From assembly GCA_965249815.1 (NCBI GenBank), contig CBDFMV010000003.1, positions 4,154,001 through 4,218,000 on the forward strand: 64,000 nucleotides of DNA. The letters are read 5' to 3'. Both the position numbers and the translations under genes were made by a program. Below are positions 57,184 to 64,000 of the stretch, one piece after another. Numbering within the stretch: position 1 is the first letter of the stretch; each line of letters begins with the position of its first letter. Origin of the DNA: JAJAZB01 sp965249815. Lineage in GTDB: Bacteria; Bacteroidota; Bacteroidia; Cytophagales; Spirosomataceae. The notes under the pieces are model-generated. The model was not told the origin of the DNA and did no database searches. It was given only the letters and a program-made list of their open reading frames with translations.

Positions 57184-58473
57184 ATGACCTACGAAGAGAC
57201 CATTGCTTTTCTCTACCAGCAGTTGCCTGTGTTTCACCGCGATGGAGCTGCGGCGGTGAAACCTGGTTTGGCAAATACGTTGAGGTTATGCGAACACCTG
57301 GATAACCCTCAAAATAAATTCAAATCCGTTCATGTAGCAGGTACAAATGGGAAGGGTAGTACTTCTCATATGCTTGCGGCAATTCTTCAAAGTGCCGGGT
57401 ATAAAGTAGGACTATACACTTCCCCCCATTTAAAAGATTTTACCGAACGTATTCGTGTCAGCGGACAACCAATTGAAAAAGAAAGAGTTGTAAATTTTGT
57501 TAACTTAAATAGAATATTCATTCAAGAAAATAGTCTCTCGTTTTTTGAATTAAGTGTCGGTCTGGCTTTTCAGGAGTTCGCAGAGCAAGAGGTTGATGTA
57601 GCCGTCATAGAGGTAGGTTTAGGAGGTCGACTGGATTCAACTAATGTAATTACCCCTCTTTTGAGTGTCATCACAAACATCTCTTTTGATCATATGGAGT
57701 TTCTCGGCTCGACCCTTCCGGAAATCGCGGGGGAAAAGGCTGGAATTATTAAACCAGGAGTAGCTGTTGTCGTTGGAGAACGCCAGCGTGACACGGATAG
57801 GGTATTCACAAAAATTGCCAAGGAAAAACAAGCTTCGCTGTGGTTTGCCACGGACCGTTTTGTTGTGCATGACTACCGAATGCAGCAGGGTTTTTTACTG
57901 GTGAACGTGGAGGATATACAGGGGGAAGTACTTTCATATCGCTTGCAACTCTCAGGAACTTATCAGCGGTACAATTTGCCTGCTGTATTACAAGCCATTG
58001 CATGGTTGAGGCGAACACATTTTCAAATTAACGATACTCAGATCGAGCAGGGTTTGCGGAGAATAACTGAATTGACTGGGTTGAAAGGGCGCTGGCAAAA
58101 AATCGGGGAATTACCGATTACTTATTGCGATACGGCACATAATGTGGCAGGTATCCGGGCCGTGTTAACCTGCGTGGAATCGATAGAATATCGTGAACTA
58201 TGGTTTGTGCTGGGCTGTGTAGAAGACAAGGATGTCTCTGGAATTCTATCTTTATTACCCCGGGATGCAAGATACCTTTTCTGTGAGGCACCTCTACCTC
58301 GGGCCATGCCAGCGGGCGAATTGCTTCATTTAGCTCAAGTAATTGGTTTACAAGGTGTTGTGATTGAAGACGTAAATAAAGCTCTTGCTTTCGCCCGCAT
58401 CCATGCAAATGAGCAGGATTTGGTGGTCGTAACAGGGAGCACTTACGTTGTTGCGGAGATTGATGGTCTTTAG
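57184..58473 (+). CDS. folC: Folylpolyglutamate synthase / dihydrofolate synthase
   Basis: 429-aa Mur-ligase-type enzyme that adds glutamate to (dihydro)folate. ATP loop VAGTNGKGSTSHMLAAI (about 50-66), YTSPHLKDFTERIRVSG, EVGLGGRLDSTNVI, ITNISFDHMEFLGSTLPEIAGEKAGIIK and, in the C-terminal domain, YCDTAHNVAGIRAVL. The ATG at 57184 (MTYEETIAFL) fits family starts; a frame open upstream would read through the terminator. Base composition is distinctly richer in A+T than in the genes before 56 kb. Confidence 0.95.
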   Translation: MTYEETIAFLYQQLPVFHRDGAAAVKPGLANTLRLCEHLDNPQNKFKSVHVAGTNGKGSTSHMLAAILQSAGYKVGLYTSPHLKDFTERIRVSGQPIEKERVVNFVNLNRIFIQENSLSFFELSVGLAFQEFAEQEVDVAVIEVGLGGRLDSTNVITPLLSVITNISFDHMEFLGSTLPEIAGEKAGIIKPGVAVVVGERQRDTDRVFTKIAKEKQASLWFATDRFVVHDYRMQQGFLLVNVEDIQGEVLSYRLQLSGTYQRYNLPAVLQAIAWLRRTHFQINDTQIEQGLRRITELTGLKGRWQKIGELPITYCDTAHNVAGIRAVLTCVESIEYRELWFVLGCVEDKDVSGILSLLPRDARYLFCEAPLPRAMPAGELLHLAQVIGLQGVVIEDVNKALAFARIHANEQDLVVVTGSTYVVAEIDGL

Positions 58474-58480
58474 GGGTTAT

Positions 58481-58524
58481 TTCAAAGAAAAGGGGTTCCA
58501 AAGCTGGAACCCCTTTTCTTTGAA
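58481..58524. terminator. 20-bp-stem bidirectional terminator between folC and gap
   Basis: TTCAAAGAAAAGGGGTTCCA and its exact complement around loop AAGC; serves both convergent genes. Confidence 0.92.
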
Positions 58525-58540
58525 GAATGAAAGACAGAAC

Positions 58541-59536
58541 TCACGCCCCTACTTTGGCAATCAGATCAGCGACCCGGCTCGAGTAGCCGTACTCGTTGTC
58601 GTACCATCCGACCACTTTGGCGAGGTTGCCAGACGTCGTAGTCAAATCGGAATCGTAGATGCAGGAATGAGAATTGCCGATGATGTCCGTAGACACAATT
58701 GGGTCTTCCATATACTGAAGAATTCCTTTCATGGGGCCTTCAGCTGCAGATTTCATCACCTGATTAATTTCTTCAATTGTAACGTCACGCTTCAGAACCA
58801 CGGTGAGGTCTGTCAACGATCCATCCGGTACAGGAACCCGTAAGGCGTTGCCATCTAATTTACCCTTCAGATTAGGCAATACCAGCCCAATGGCTTTAGC
58901 TGCTCCAGTAGATGTCGGAACAATGGAAAGGGCGGCGGCACGGGCGCGGCGCAAATCACTGTGTGGTGCATCTTGTAAATTTTGATCGGCCGTGTACGCG
59001 TGTACTGTAGTCATAAAGCCCTTTTCAATTCCGAATGCATCATCCAGCACCTTAGCCATCGGAGCAAGGCAATTGGTTGTGCACGATGCATTCGATATAA
59101 TGGTTTCCGTGCCTGTCAGCGTGGCATCGTTTACACCCAACACAATTGTCGGGACATTTCCTTTGGCTGGTGCTGAAATGATTACTTTTTTGCAACCGGC
59201 CTGCAAGTGCTGACCAGCACCTGCCTCATCTACAAAGCGACCGGTGGATTCCAGTACGACGTCGACCTCCAACGTAAGCCAGGGGAGTCGCTTTGGATCC
59301 CGTTCGGCGAAGGCGTGAATTCGCTGGCCATTTACAGTTATACTTTCGCTGTCTGATGAGATTTCACCTTTAAATGCCCCGTGAACAGAATCATATTTAA
59401 GGAGGTGAGCTAATGTCGCATTGTCAGTTAAGTCGTTAATGGCGACAACCTCAATATTTTCCTTCTCCAAAAGCTTCCTGAAAGACAGTCGGCCTATTCG
59501 CCCGAACCCATTGATAGCGACTTTGATTTTAGACAT
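58541..59536 (-). CDS. gap: Glyceraldehyde-3-phosphate dehydrogenase, type I
   Basis: 331-aa NAD-dependent glycolytic enzyme. Rossmann motif AINGFGRIGR at 8-17, Asp35 (AINDL) favouring NAD over NADP, catalytic Cys152 in SNASCTTNCLAP and its partner His in TTVHAYTADQ, NADPH-independent WYDNEYGYSSRV near the end. The ATG at 59536 is used; nine further in-frame residues upstream (starting from 59563) are unlikely. No exact TAnnTTTG element is visible in the bases upstream. Confidence 0.96.
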   Translation of the reverse strand: MSKIKVAINGFGRIGRLSFRKLLEKENIEVVAINDLTDNATLAHLLKYDSVHGAFKGEISSDSESITVNGQRIHAFAERDPKRLPWLTLEVDVVLESTGRFVDEAGAGQHLQAGCKKVIISAPAKGNVPTIVLGVNDATLTGTETIISNASCTTNCLAPMAKVLDDAFGIEKGFMTTVHAYTADQNLQDAPHSDLRRARAAALSIVPTSTGAAKAIGLVLPNLKGKLDGNALRVPVPDGSLTDLTVVLKRDVTIEEINQVMKSAAEGPMKGILQYMEDPIVSTDIIGNSHSCIYDSDLTTTSGNLAKVVGWYDNEYGYSSRVADLIAKVGA

Positions 59537-60039
59537 GGGAAAAGTGGTTAATGAACAGGGCAATATTAAGCAGATATATACTATTTAATTTAGCTAAACA
59601 GCTATTACATATCCTTAAATATATAAAATTATTAGTAATTTTATATATTAGCTTTTTGCTAAGCCGAAAATATTACTAATAATAGTAGGTTTTATGCTGT
59701 GAACCTGTATACTTCGTACTTAATCTAAAATTACACTGCCATAGTTGCTTGTTATATTTATTCCCTTACAGCAGTAGAGAGGGGAGGTAATGTTCTCTTA
59801 CAAAACCTTTGACATTATCTGCTTGTATCGTTAATGTATCTACCAATAACTAATCAGCAAATAATATTTTGTACAAGTCTTAATCACTTGTTTATAAGTT
59901 AGTTAAGGCGCTTTATATACAAAATAAGTTTATTCGATTGTTTTATCTTGTATTGTACTTCGGTGCATTATATCCATTTTATGTGCGCCACGGATGAAAC
60001 CTATAGTTATCTTTCGACTGAATTTTATTCTCCCTTTTG
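59537..60039. other. 500-bp A+T-rich intergenic region between divergent gap and dapD
   Basis: No open frame of interest on either strand. It holds a 14-bp inverted repeat at 59618-59649 and a short TTAGC-TTTTT-GCTAA hairpin at 59648-59662. No exact TAnnTTTG element was found for dapD or gap. Much richer in A+T than any other stretch of the window and far longer than the typical spacer here. Confidence 0.7.
59618..59649. repeat. 14-bp inverted repeat in the A+T-rich spacer
   Basis: AATATATAAAATTA (59618-59631), loop TTAG, then its exact complement (59636-59649). No T-run; too weak thermodynamically for a typical terminator and 80 bases upstream of gap on its transcribed side, so possibly a protein-binding site. 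Confidence 0.7.
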
Positions 60040-60858
60040 ATGATCGAACACCAATTACTTATCGAGCAGGCATGGCTTGATAGGAATCTACTAAACGAAG
60101 ACGCTTATCGCAAAGCTGTCGGCGCTGTTATCGATTCCTTGGATCGAGGGGCGCTCCGAGTCGCTACATTTACTAACGATGGCACCTGGACCGTAAACGA
60201 GTGGATAAAAAAAGCGATCTCGCTTTACTTTCCCATTCAAACAATGGAGATAGCAGATGTAGGGATCTTTCAGTACTACGACAAAATGAAACTGAAGTCT
60301 GGATACGATAAACTGGGCGTAAGAGTAGTTCCGCCTGCAGTTGCGCGATATGGGAGTTTCTTGGCACGCGGTGTCATCATGATGCCTTCCTACGTCAACA
60401 TTGGTGCTTATGTTGATTCAGGTACAATGATTGATACGTGGGCGACCGTAGGGAGCTGTGCTCAGATTGGGAAAGACGTTCACCTAAGTGGTGGGGTAGG
60501 AATAGGAGGAGTACTTGAGCCGCCCCAAGCTGCACCGGTAATCATCGAAGATGGAGCATTCATCGGCTCGCGTTGCATAGTAGTGGAGGGAGCAAGAATT
60601 GGTCAAAGAGCAGTTCTGGGGGCAAATGTGGTGATTACAGGCAGTTCAAAAATTATTGATGTCACAACTTCACAGGCCATTGAGTACACTGGATATGTCC
60701 CGGCTGATTCCGTCGTAATACCTGGTAGTGTAAGGAAAACGTATCCAGCCGGCGATTTTCAGGTACCCTGTGCATTGATAATTGGCAAGCGTAAAGCCAG
60801 TACCGACCTAAAAACCTCCTTGAACCATGCCCTGAGAGAGAATAGCGTGTCCGTGTAA
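60040..60858 (+). CDS. dapD: 2,3,4,5-tetrahydropyridine-2,6-dicarboxylate N-succinyltransferase
   Basis: 272-aa enzyme of the succinylase branch of lysine/diaminopimelate synthesis, using succinyl-CoA. An N-terminal helical domain (GALRVATFTNDGTWTVNEWIKKAISLYF) is followed by the left-handed beta-helix of hexapeptide repeats (VNIGAYVDSGTMIDTWATVGSCAQIGKDVHLSGGVGIGGVLEPPQ), typical of DapD trimers. The ATG at 60040 is preceded by a TTG in the same frame that could also be read. Complete length. Confidence 0.95.
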   Translation: MIEHQLLIEQAWLDRNLLNEDAYRKAVGAVIDSLDRGALRVATFTNDGTWTVNEWIKKAISLYFPIQTMEIADVGIFQYYDKMKLKSGYDKLGVRVVPPAVARYGSFLARGVIMMPSYVNIGAYVDSGTMIDTWATVGSCAQIGKDVHLSGGVGIGGVLEPPQAAPVIIEDGAFIGSRCIVVEGARIGQRAVLGANVVITGSSKIIDVTTSQAIEYTGYVPADSVVIPGSVRKTYPAGDFQVPCALIIGKRKASTDLKTSLNHALRENSVSV

Positions 60859-60956
60859 ATTGAGCAGTTTACAATTGTTACTCTTAATAAGTATATGGCA
60901 CATCTTTAACAGTGTATTTTTGAGGTGCGTTTGTTACAATATTAAATTTCAATGGT

Positions 60957-60986
60957 TTGAAAAGATTCTTTTGTGAAATACATTTG
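60957..60986 (+). promoter_or_regulatory. Promoter of the XRE-like gene
   Basis: TTG (60957-60959), 19 bases, TACATTTG (60979-60986), 44 bases before the ATG at 61031. Complete consensus match. Confidence 0.7.
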
Positions 60987-61030
60987 TGTGTTATTTTTAT
61001 TTACTGATTTAACAAGGTAACAATTGCCAT

Positions 61031-61498
61031 ATGGACTTGAATGACAAGATTAAATTCGTCATTGCAGAACGTAACCTAACCCCGTCGCATTTTGCGGACG
61101 AAATAGGAGTACAGCGTTCAAGCATTTCTCACATTCTATCTGGCCGTAATCGACCGAGCTTGGAAATAGTGCAGCGGATTGTAAATCGCTTTCCAGACTT
61201 ATCTTATGAGTGGTTACTGGATGACCCAGGGGAGGCCCAGCCCGCATCACGTATCACGCAGGTGACATCCGAAAGGCAAATTGCGCCTGGCCTGGATACA
61301 CCGTCGCCCGATACACCCACAACACCAGCACATACCCGCCGTCATGATATCTCTTCAAGAGGGGTTCAGCCACTTCGAAGTGAGAAGGAACAAACGCCCC
61401 CTGTTGCCCACACTTTGAATTCAAGTGGCCGACCCACCATCGAAAAAATCTTGATTTTTTACAGTGATAAGACTTTTACAGAATACACTCCGTCTTAA
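61031..61498 (+). CDS. XRE-family helix-turn-helix protein
   Basis: 155-aa DNA-binding protein. Residues 3-62 form a Cro/CI-type HTH: IKFVIAERNLTPSHFADEIGVQRSSISHILSGRNRPSLEIVQRIVNRFP, followed by DLSYEWLLDD, as in many Bacteroidota single-domain XRE proteins. The remaining 90 residues are Thr/Pro/Arg-rich and probably unstructured, ending in a short conserved-looking IEKILIFYSDKTFTEY tail. Targets unknown; no operator repeat is obvious near its promoter. Separately transcribed. Confidence 0.8.
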   Translation: MDLNDKIKFVIAERNLTPSHFADEIGVQRSSISHILSGRNRPSLEIVQRIVNRFPDLSYEWLLDDPGEAQPASRITQVTSERQIAPGLDTPSPDTPTTPAHTRRHDISSRGVQPLRSEKEQTPPVAHTLNSSGRPTIEKILIFYSDKTFTEYTPS

Positions 61499-61675
61499 AA
61501 ATAGCCAAGTCGGATGTGTGGGCTGCTTAATTTTTAACTAACCCATCGTTCCAAAACTAACCAGCGGCGGGAGAGGGATTTTGAGCAGTATTTGTTGAAG
61601 AAGAGAATGGTTATTGTTTGATTATTAACACTTTACAATGGCCGTTGAACATCGCGTTCCACGTGGATTGATAGG

Positions 61676-61760
61676 CTGGCATATTCGGGTAAGTTTCTGT
61701 CCGACAAATTAACGTAACATGTTAGCCTGGAAAATCGCCTGGAATCTGGCATATTCGGGT
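61676..61760 (+). repeat. 15-bp direct repeat, copies 70 bp apart
   Basis: CTGGCATATTCGGGT at 61676-61690 and again, identical, at 61746-61760, in the 290-bp spacer between the XRE gene and the pyrophosphohydrolase. The second copy lies 29 bases before that gene's GTG start. The rest of the spacer holds nothing recognisable. Confidence 0.85.
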
Positions 61761-61789
61761 TGGACACTTAACATAAAAGAAGTTATCTC

Positions 61790-62263
61790 GTGGAAAAAAT
61801 CGATGCCCTCAACCAGGTAGCTGAATTTCATCAAACGTTTAAGGCCCCGGTATTGCCATACCCAGTTATTCCTGATGCCCAACGGGCCAAGCTTCGTTAC
61901 GAGTTGTTAGCTGAAGAACTGAGGGAGTTTCAGGAAGCCATTGAGCTTGGGGCTCTTGCTGAAGTAGCCGATGCGCTCTGCGATTTACAATACGTACTGG
62001 CGGGTGCCGTATTGGAATTTGGACTCGGTGATAAATTCGTTGCGCTTTTTAATGAGGTTCACCGTTCGAACATGAGCAAAGCTTGCCAGAGCGAAGAAGA
62101 GGCTAAGAAAACAGTAGCTTATTATGCTGCCAAAGACGGTACTGAGGCGTTTTATGAAGCCGAACCCAACGGGACGTTCCTCGTCTTCCGCGCTAACGAC
62201 CACAAGACATTAAAATCTGTTTCTTATTCTCCCGCCAATCTCCAAAGGATTTTGTTAGAATGA
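61790..62263 (+). CDS. MazG-like nucleotide pyrophosphohydrolase
   Basis: 157-aa protein of the all-alpha NTP pyrophosphohydrolase superfamily. Metal-binding motif ELLAEELREFQEAIE (ExxE) followed by EVADALCDLQYVLAG (ExxD), the arrangement of MazG and phosphoribosyl-ATP pyrophosphohydrolases. Members remove non-canonical nucleotides. It starts at a GTG (61790), with no ATG nearby in frame. The IS3-type remnant begins 40 bases after its stop, and the read-through frame of that remnant overlaps its end on the other strand. Confidence 0.8.
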   Translation: MEKIDALNQVAEFHQTFKAPVLPYPVIPDAQRAKLRYELLAEELREFQEAIELGALAEVADALCDLQYVLAGAVLEFGLGDKFVALFNEVHRSNMSKACQSEEEAKKTVAYYAAKDGTEAFYEAEPNGTFLVFRANDHKTLKSVSYSPANLQRILLE

Positions 62264-62302
62264 TACGGTACACACACAATCTAAAAAATAATTTTACTCG
62301 TA

Positions 62303-62939
62303 TGCTACGGACTGGGTTTGACAGGTTTGCGTAAATGGGCCTTGTGGGCAGGGAATTGGACATTTCTGCCGCCGTGGAACGGGACCTAACTTTTTTGTAG
62401 GGGTACCATCTCAAAGGCTGGTAGCCACACATTCTGTGGGCCTGACGGGGCGTCCGGTAGTTGAGCGAAGCGTGCGGTCGCACGTTGTTGTAGGTGGCCA
62501 CGACCTGCTCAACAGCCTGCTGGGCCAGGGTCAGCGAAACAAACCCTCGACTGAGCCGACGGGCGCCAGACTTTTTTAGGATGGGAATGTTAAATTGTTC
62601 TTCGGCGATCTGAATGACGGTTTCGTAAGCTTCGGCTTTCAGGCGCAGCATTTTGTTTTCCTGCTCGGCCTGCCGGAGGCGACGCTCGAGTTCTTTGAAG
62701 TACGTAGCGTTGTTTTTCATGACGTTAGGAGGAATTAAAGGGGAACCAAGGTAGCGCTGGACACGGTGCTTGAAATACCAACGATTGAGCTGGCGCAGCC
62801 TGGCCGATGGCAGATGTAGATGGCGGCGAAGCTCGTCAGCGGTGACAAGTTCAGCCCGGTAACACTCGACCGCACCGGCGGCCCGGAAGTTTTCGGCGGA
62901 AGGAGCGCGAATTTCTACCGCACGGGCGGCCCCGTTTTT
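62303..62939 (-). pseudogene. Transposase remnant: OrfA fused to the OrfB C-terminus
   Basis: The frame is open from a TAA at 62940-62942. Its first part (VECYRAELVTADELRRHLHL, LRQLNRWYFKHRVQRYLG) looks like an OrfA HTH; no ATG exists before 62720. From 62720 on comes a coiled coil (FKELERRLRQAEQENKMLRL) and EQFNIPILKKSGAR, typical for the end of IS3 OrfA. It joins directly, in frame, to TYNNVRPHASLNYRTPRQAH, the end of the integrase OrfB after the last catalytic Glu. The DDE core is missing. The frame has no stop inside the element and runs out into the neighbouring gene at 62193. Not functional. Confidence 0.8.
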
Positions 62940-63005
62940 TTATTTCGCTGCAAGTGCTTGATGTTCATCTTTATACGGAGTTTGTGTACAGACAAATCCG
63001 TAGCA
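62303..63005 (-). mobile_element. Internally deleted IS3-family element, about 703 bp
   Basis: Ends TGCTACGGA (62303-62311) and TCCGTAGCA (62997-63005) are exact inverted copies with the 5'-TG...CA-3' form of IS3 elements; with TA flanks the palindrome is 11 bp each. Inside, on the minus strand, lie the end of an OrfA and the end of an OrfB only. A complete element would be 1.2-1.5 kb, so about half is gone. No clear target duplication. Confidence 0.7.
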
Positions 63006-63076
63006 TATGGCGGGCGTTTCATAATTTATATTATGTTAAATAAATGTTTTCACATTCTCTCCTAAGATGAGTTGAG

Positions 63077-63122
63077 GTACAAAAAAATCCCGTCTACCAA
63101 AGTAGACGGGATTTTTTTGTAC
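63077..63122. terminator. 21-bp-stem terminator
   Basis: GTACAAAAAAATCCCGTCTAC and its exact complement (63077-63097 / 63102-63122), loop CAAA, with A7/T7 built into the stem. It ends the TPR gene's minus-strand transcript and can work both ways. Confidence 0.9.
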
Positions 63123-63153
63123 GATGTGCTACGATGTGCGATGCCCAATATCG

Positions 63154-64000
63154 CTACTGACTTACTTTCTGAAGTTTAGCGTCGTAAGCATCCGTTTTCT
63201 CATACGTCTTCAGAATATTATACACGTTCTTGAGGTTGCCTTTCACCTCTTCTTCCTGCTTCGCTTCAAAGGCCTTTTCAAAGTACGGCATTGCCTGTTT
63301 AAATTTCACAACGGCTTCCTGCTCGACGGTCTTGCCTTCTTTCTGGTAGGTTTGCATGTCCATTGCGTCGACTTTCTGTTTCACCGCGACCCCTTCGTTG
63401 AAATAGAAAACGCCCATGTTGTAATTGGCGTCGTAGTTAGCCGGTTCAATCTGCAGGGCTTTGGTGTAGTGCTCCTGAGCCATCTGCTTTTGCTCGTTTT
63501 GCTTGGCGGTTAAGGCCTCTACCCGCTTTTTCATTCCCTCCAGGTCGGCTCCCTGCTGCGAAGCCTGGTAGTCCTTGAGGTCTTTCTGCGCTTGCTCCAA
63601 TTGGCCTTTGAAATCGGCTTCTTTCTGAGTTACCTCCGTCAACTGCCGTTTCAACTCGGCGTTTTTGGGTTGCTTTGCCAACGAAGCCTGCAGGCGCTTT
63701 TTTTCAGCGGCAAACACCCCCTGTTTGTCCTTGACATCGTCGATGTGCTTCTGAATCTGTCCCCCTTTTTTCATCTGGTCACTCAACTTGCGCAGTTCAT
63801 CCCCCGTGGAATTCGCACTGTTGTCGTATAAACCGGCCAGAATCAGCACATTCTGCACGTTACCGGGTTCTGCGGCCACCATTTGTTTCAGGTTGTTGAT
63901 GGCATCTTCTGATTTGCCGGAAGTCAGGAATAGGTTGATTTTCTCACTTTTAAGGTCTTTGTTGCCGGGGTTGGCCGCAATTCCCTTGTCGAGCAATTCG
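63154..64000 (-). CDS. TPR-containing protein with central coiled coil, 5' end cut by window
   Basis: At least 281 residues; the start lies beyond base 64000. TPR-like helices at the N-terminal side (GKSEDAINNLKQMVAAEPG) and again later (QMAQEHYTKALQIEPANYDANYNMGVFYFNEG) flank a Lys/Gln/Glu-rich coiled coil of about 80 residues (KKRLQASLAKQPKNAELKRQ, EALTAKQNEQKQ). Composition is like Bacteroidota exported TPR proteins, but the signal region is not in the window. Function unknown. Confidence 0.75.
   Translation of the reverse strand, partial: ELLDKGIAANPGNKDLKSEKINLFLTSGKSEDAINNLKQMVAAEPGNVQNVLILAGLYDNSANSTGDELRKLSDQMKKGGQIQKHIDDVKDKQGVFAAEKKRLQASLAKQPKNAELKRQLTEVTQKEADFKGQLEQAQKDLKDYQASQQGADLEGMKKRVEALTAKQNEQKQMAQEHYTKALQIEPANYDANYNMGVFYFNEGVAVKQKVDAMDMQTYQKEGKTVEQEAVVKFKQAMPYFEKAFEAKQEEEVKGNLKNVYNILKTYEKTDAYDAKLQKVSQ

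Noticed and set aside
61676..61760. CRISPR-like repeat pair
   Set aside because: Only two copies of 15 bp, no further units and no cas genes.
62193..62720. 175-codon minus-strand frame as an intact gene
   Set aside because: It is a fusion of OrfA and OrfB ends of an IS and reads out of the element into the opposite strand of the MazG-like gene.

Overview
The window is chromosomal DNA from a member of the Bacteroidota, most likely the Cytophagales and plausibly a Spirosoma-like genus (family level is inference). Supporting signs are a T9SS type A sorting tail and a gliding-motility-type C-terminal domain on two secreted proteins, a short primary sigma factor (287 aa), a DUF3127 gene, the long IspG form, an HU-CCDC81/SPOR protein, and repeated TAnnTTTG -7 promoter elements instead of an E. 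coli-type -10. Coding density is high and most genes are housekeeping genes. No prophage, CRISPR array, rRNA operon or intact mobile element is visible.

Layout. 1-5.8 kb (minus strand): ispG (3' end cut by the window edge), a sugar nucleotidyltransferase, a frameshifted GHMP sugar kinase, a FucP-type sugar transporter and an NlpE-like lipoprotein. Together they look like a free sugar -> sugar-1-P -> NDP-sugar salvage route. 6-7.9 kb: a PTPS with the animal-type catalytic motif, folE and an SDR, a possible tetrahydropterin set. 8-18 kb: SPFH protein, CDF metal exporter, Nudix hydrolase, LysE exporter, CapA-like protein, GH3-type adenylase, surE, a PlsC-like acyltransferase, GNAT, nucleoside phosphorylase and trhO. 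18-24 kb: deoxynucleoside kinase, tRNA-Leu(GAG), DUF3127 protein, tRNA-Lys(TTT), TPR/SH3 protein, SDR and a large secreted T9SS substrate. 24-38 kb: rlmD, dnaB, phoH, M43 metalloprotease, GNAT, comEC, TetR-like regulator with an ABC1 kinase, DUF2911 protein, dCMP deaminase, SlyD-like PPIase, AcpH-like protein, holA and tRNA-Met(CAT). 38-50 kb: START-like protein, LptF/G permease, rpsO, pnp, rpoD, menD, TPR lipoprotein, cyclophilin, NYN RNase with an OB-like tail, and M61 peptidase. 50-58.5 kb: a same-strand envelope block (1006-aa TPR protein, beta-barrel protein, HU-CCDC81/TM/SPOR protein, TonB-like protein) followed by folC. 58.5-64 kb: gap, dapD, an XRE regulator, a MazG-like pyrophosphohydrolase, an internally deleted IS3-type element and a TPR gene cut by the window edge. 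This last part is visibly richer in A+T.

Expression signals are unusually readable. Many genes and all three tRNAs have exact TAnnTTTG elements, several with a TTG 19-21 bp upstream. Many convergent gene pairs share long, almost loopless palindromic terminators. The observations most worth following are the pterin set with an SDR lacking its catalytic Tyr, the HU-TM-SPOR envelope block, the SSB-like tail on the DUF3127 protein, the NYN-OB fusion, the head-to-head promoter between surE and the acyltransferase, and the frameshifted kinase.
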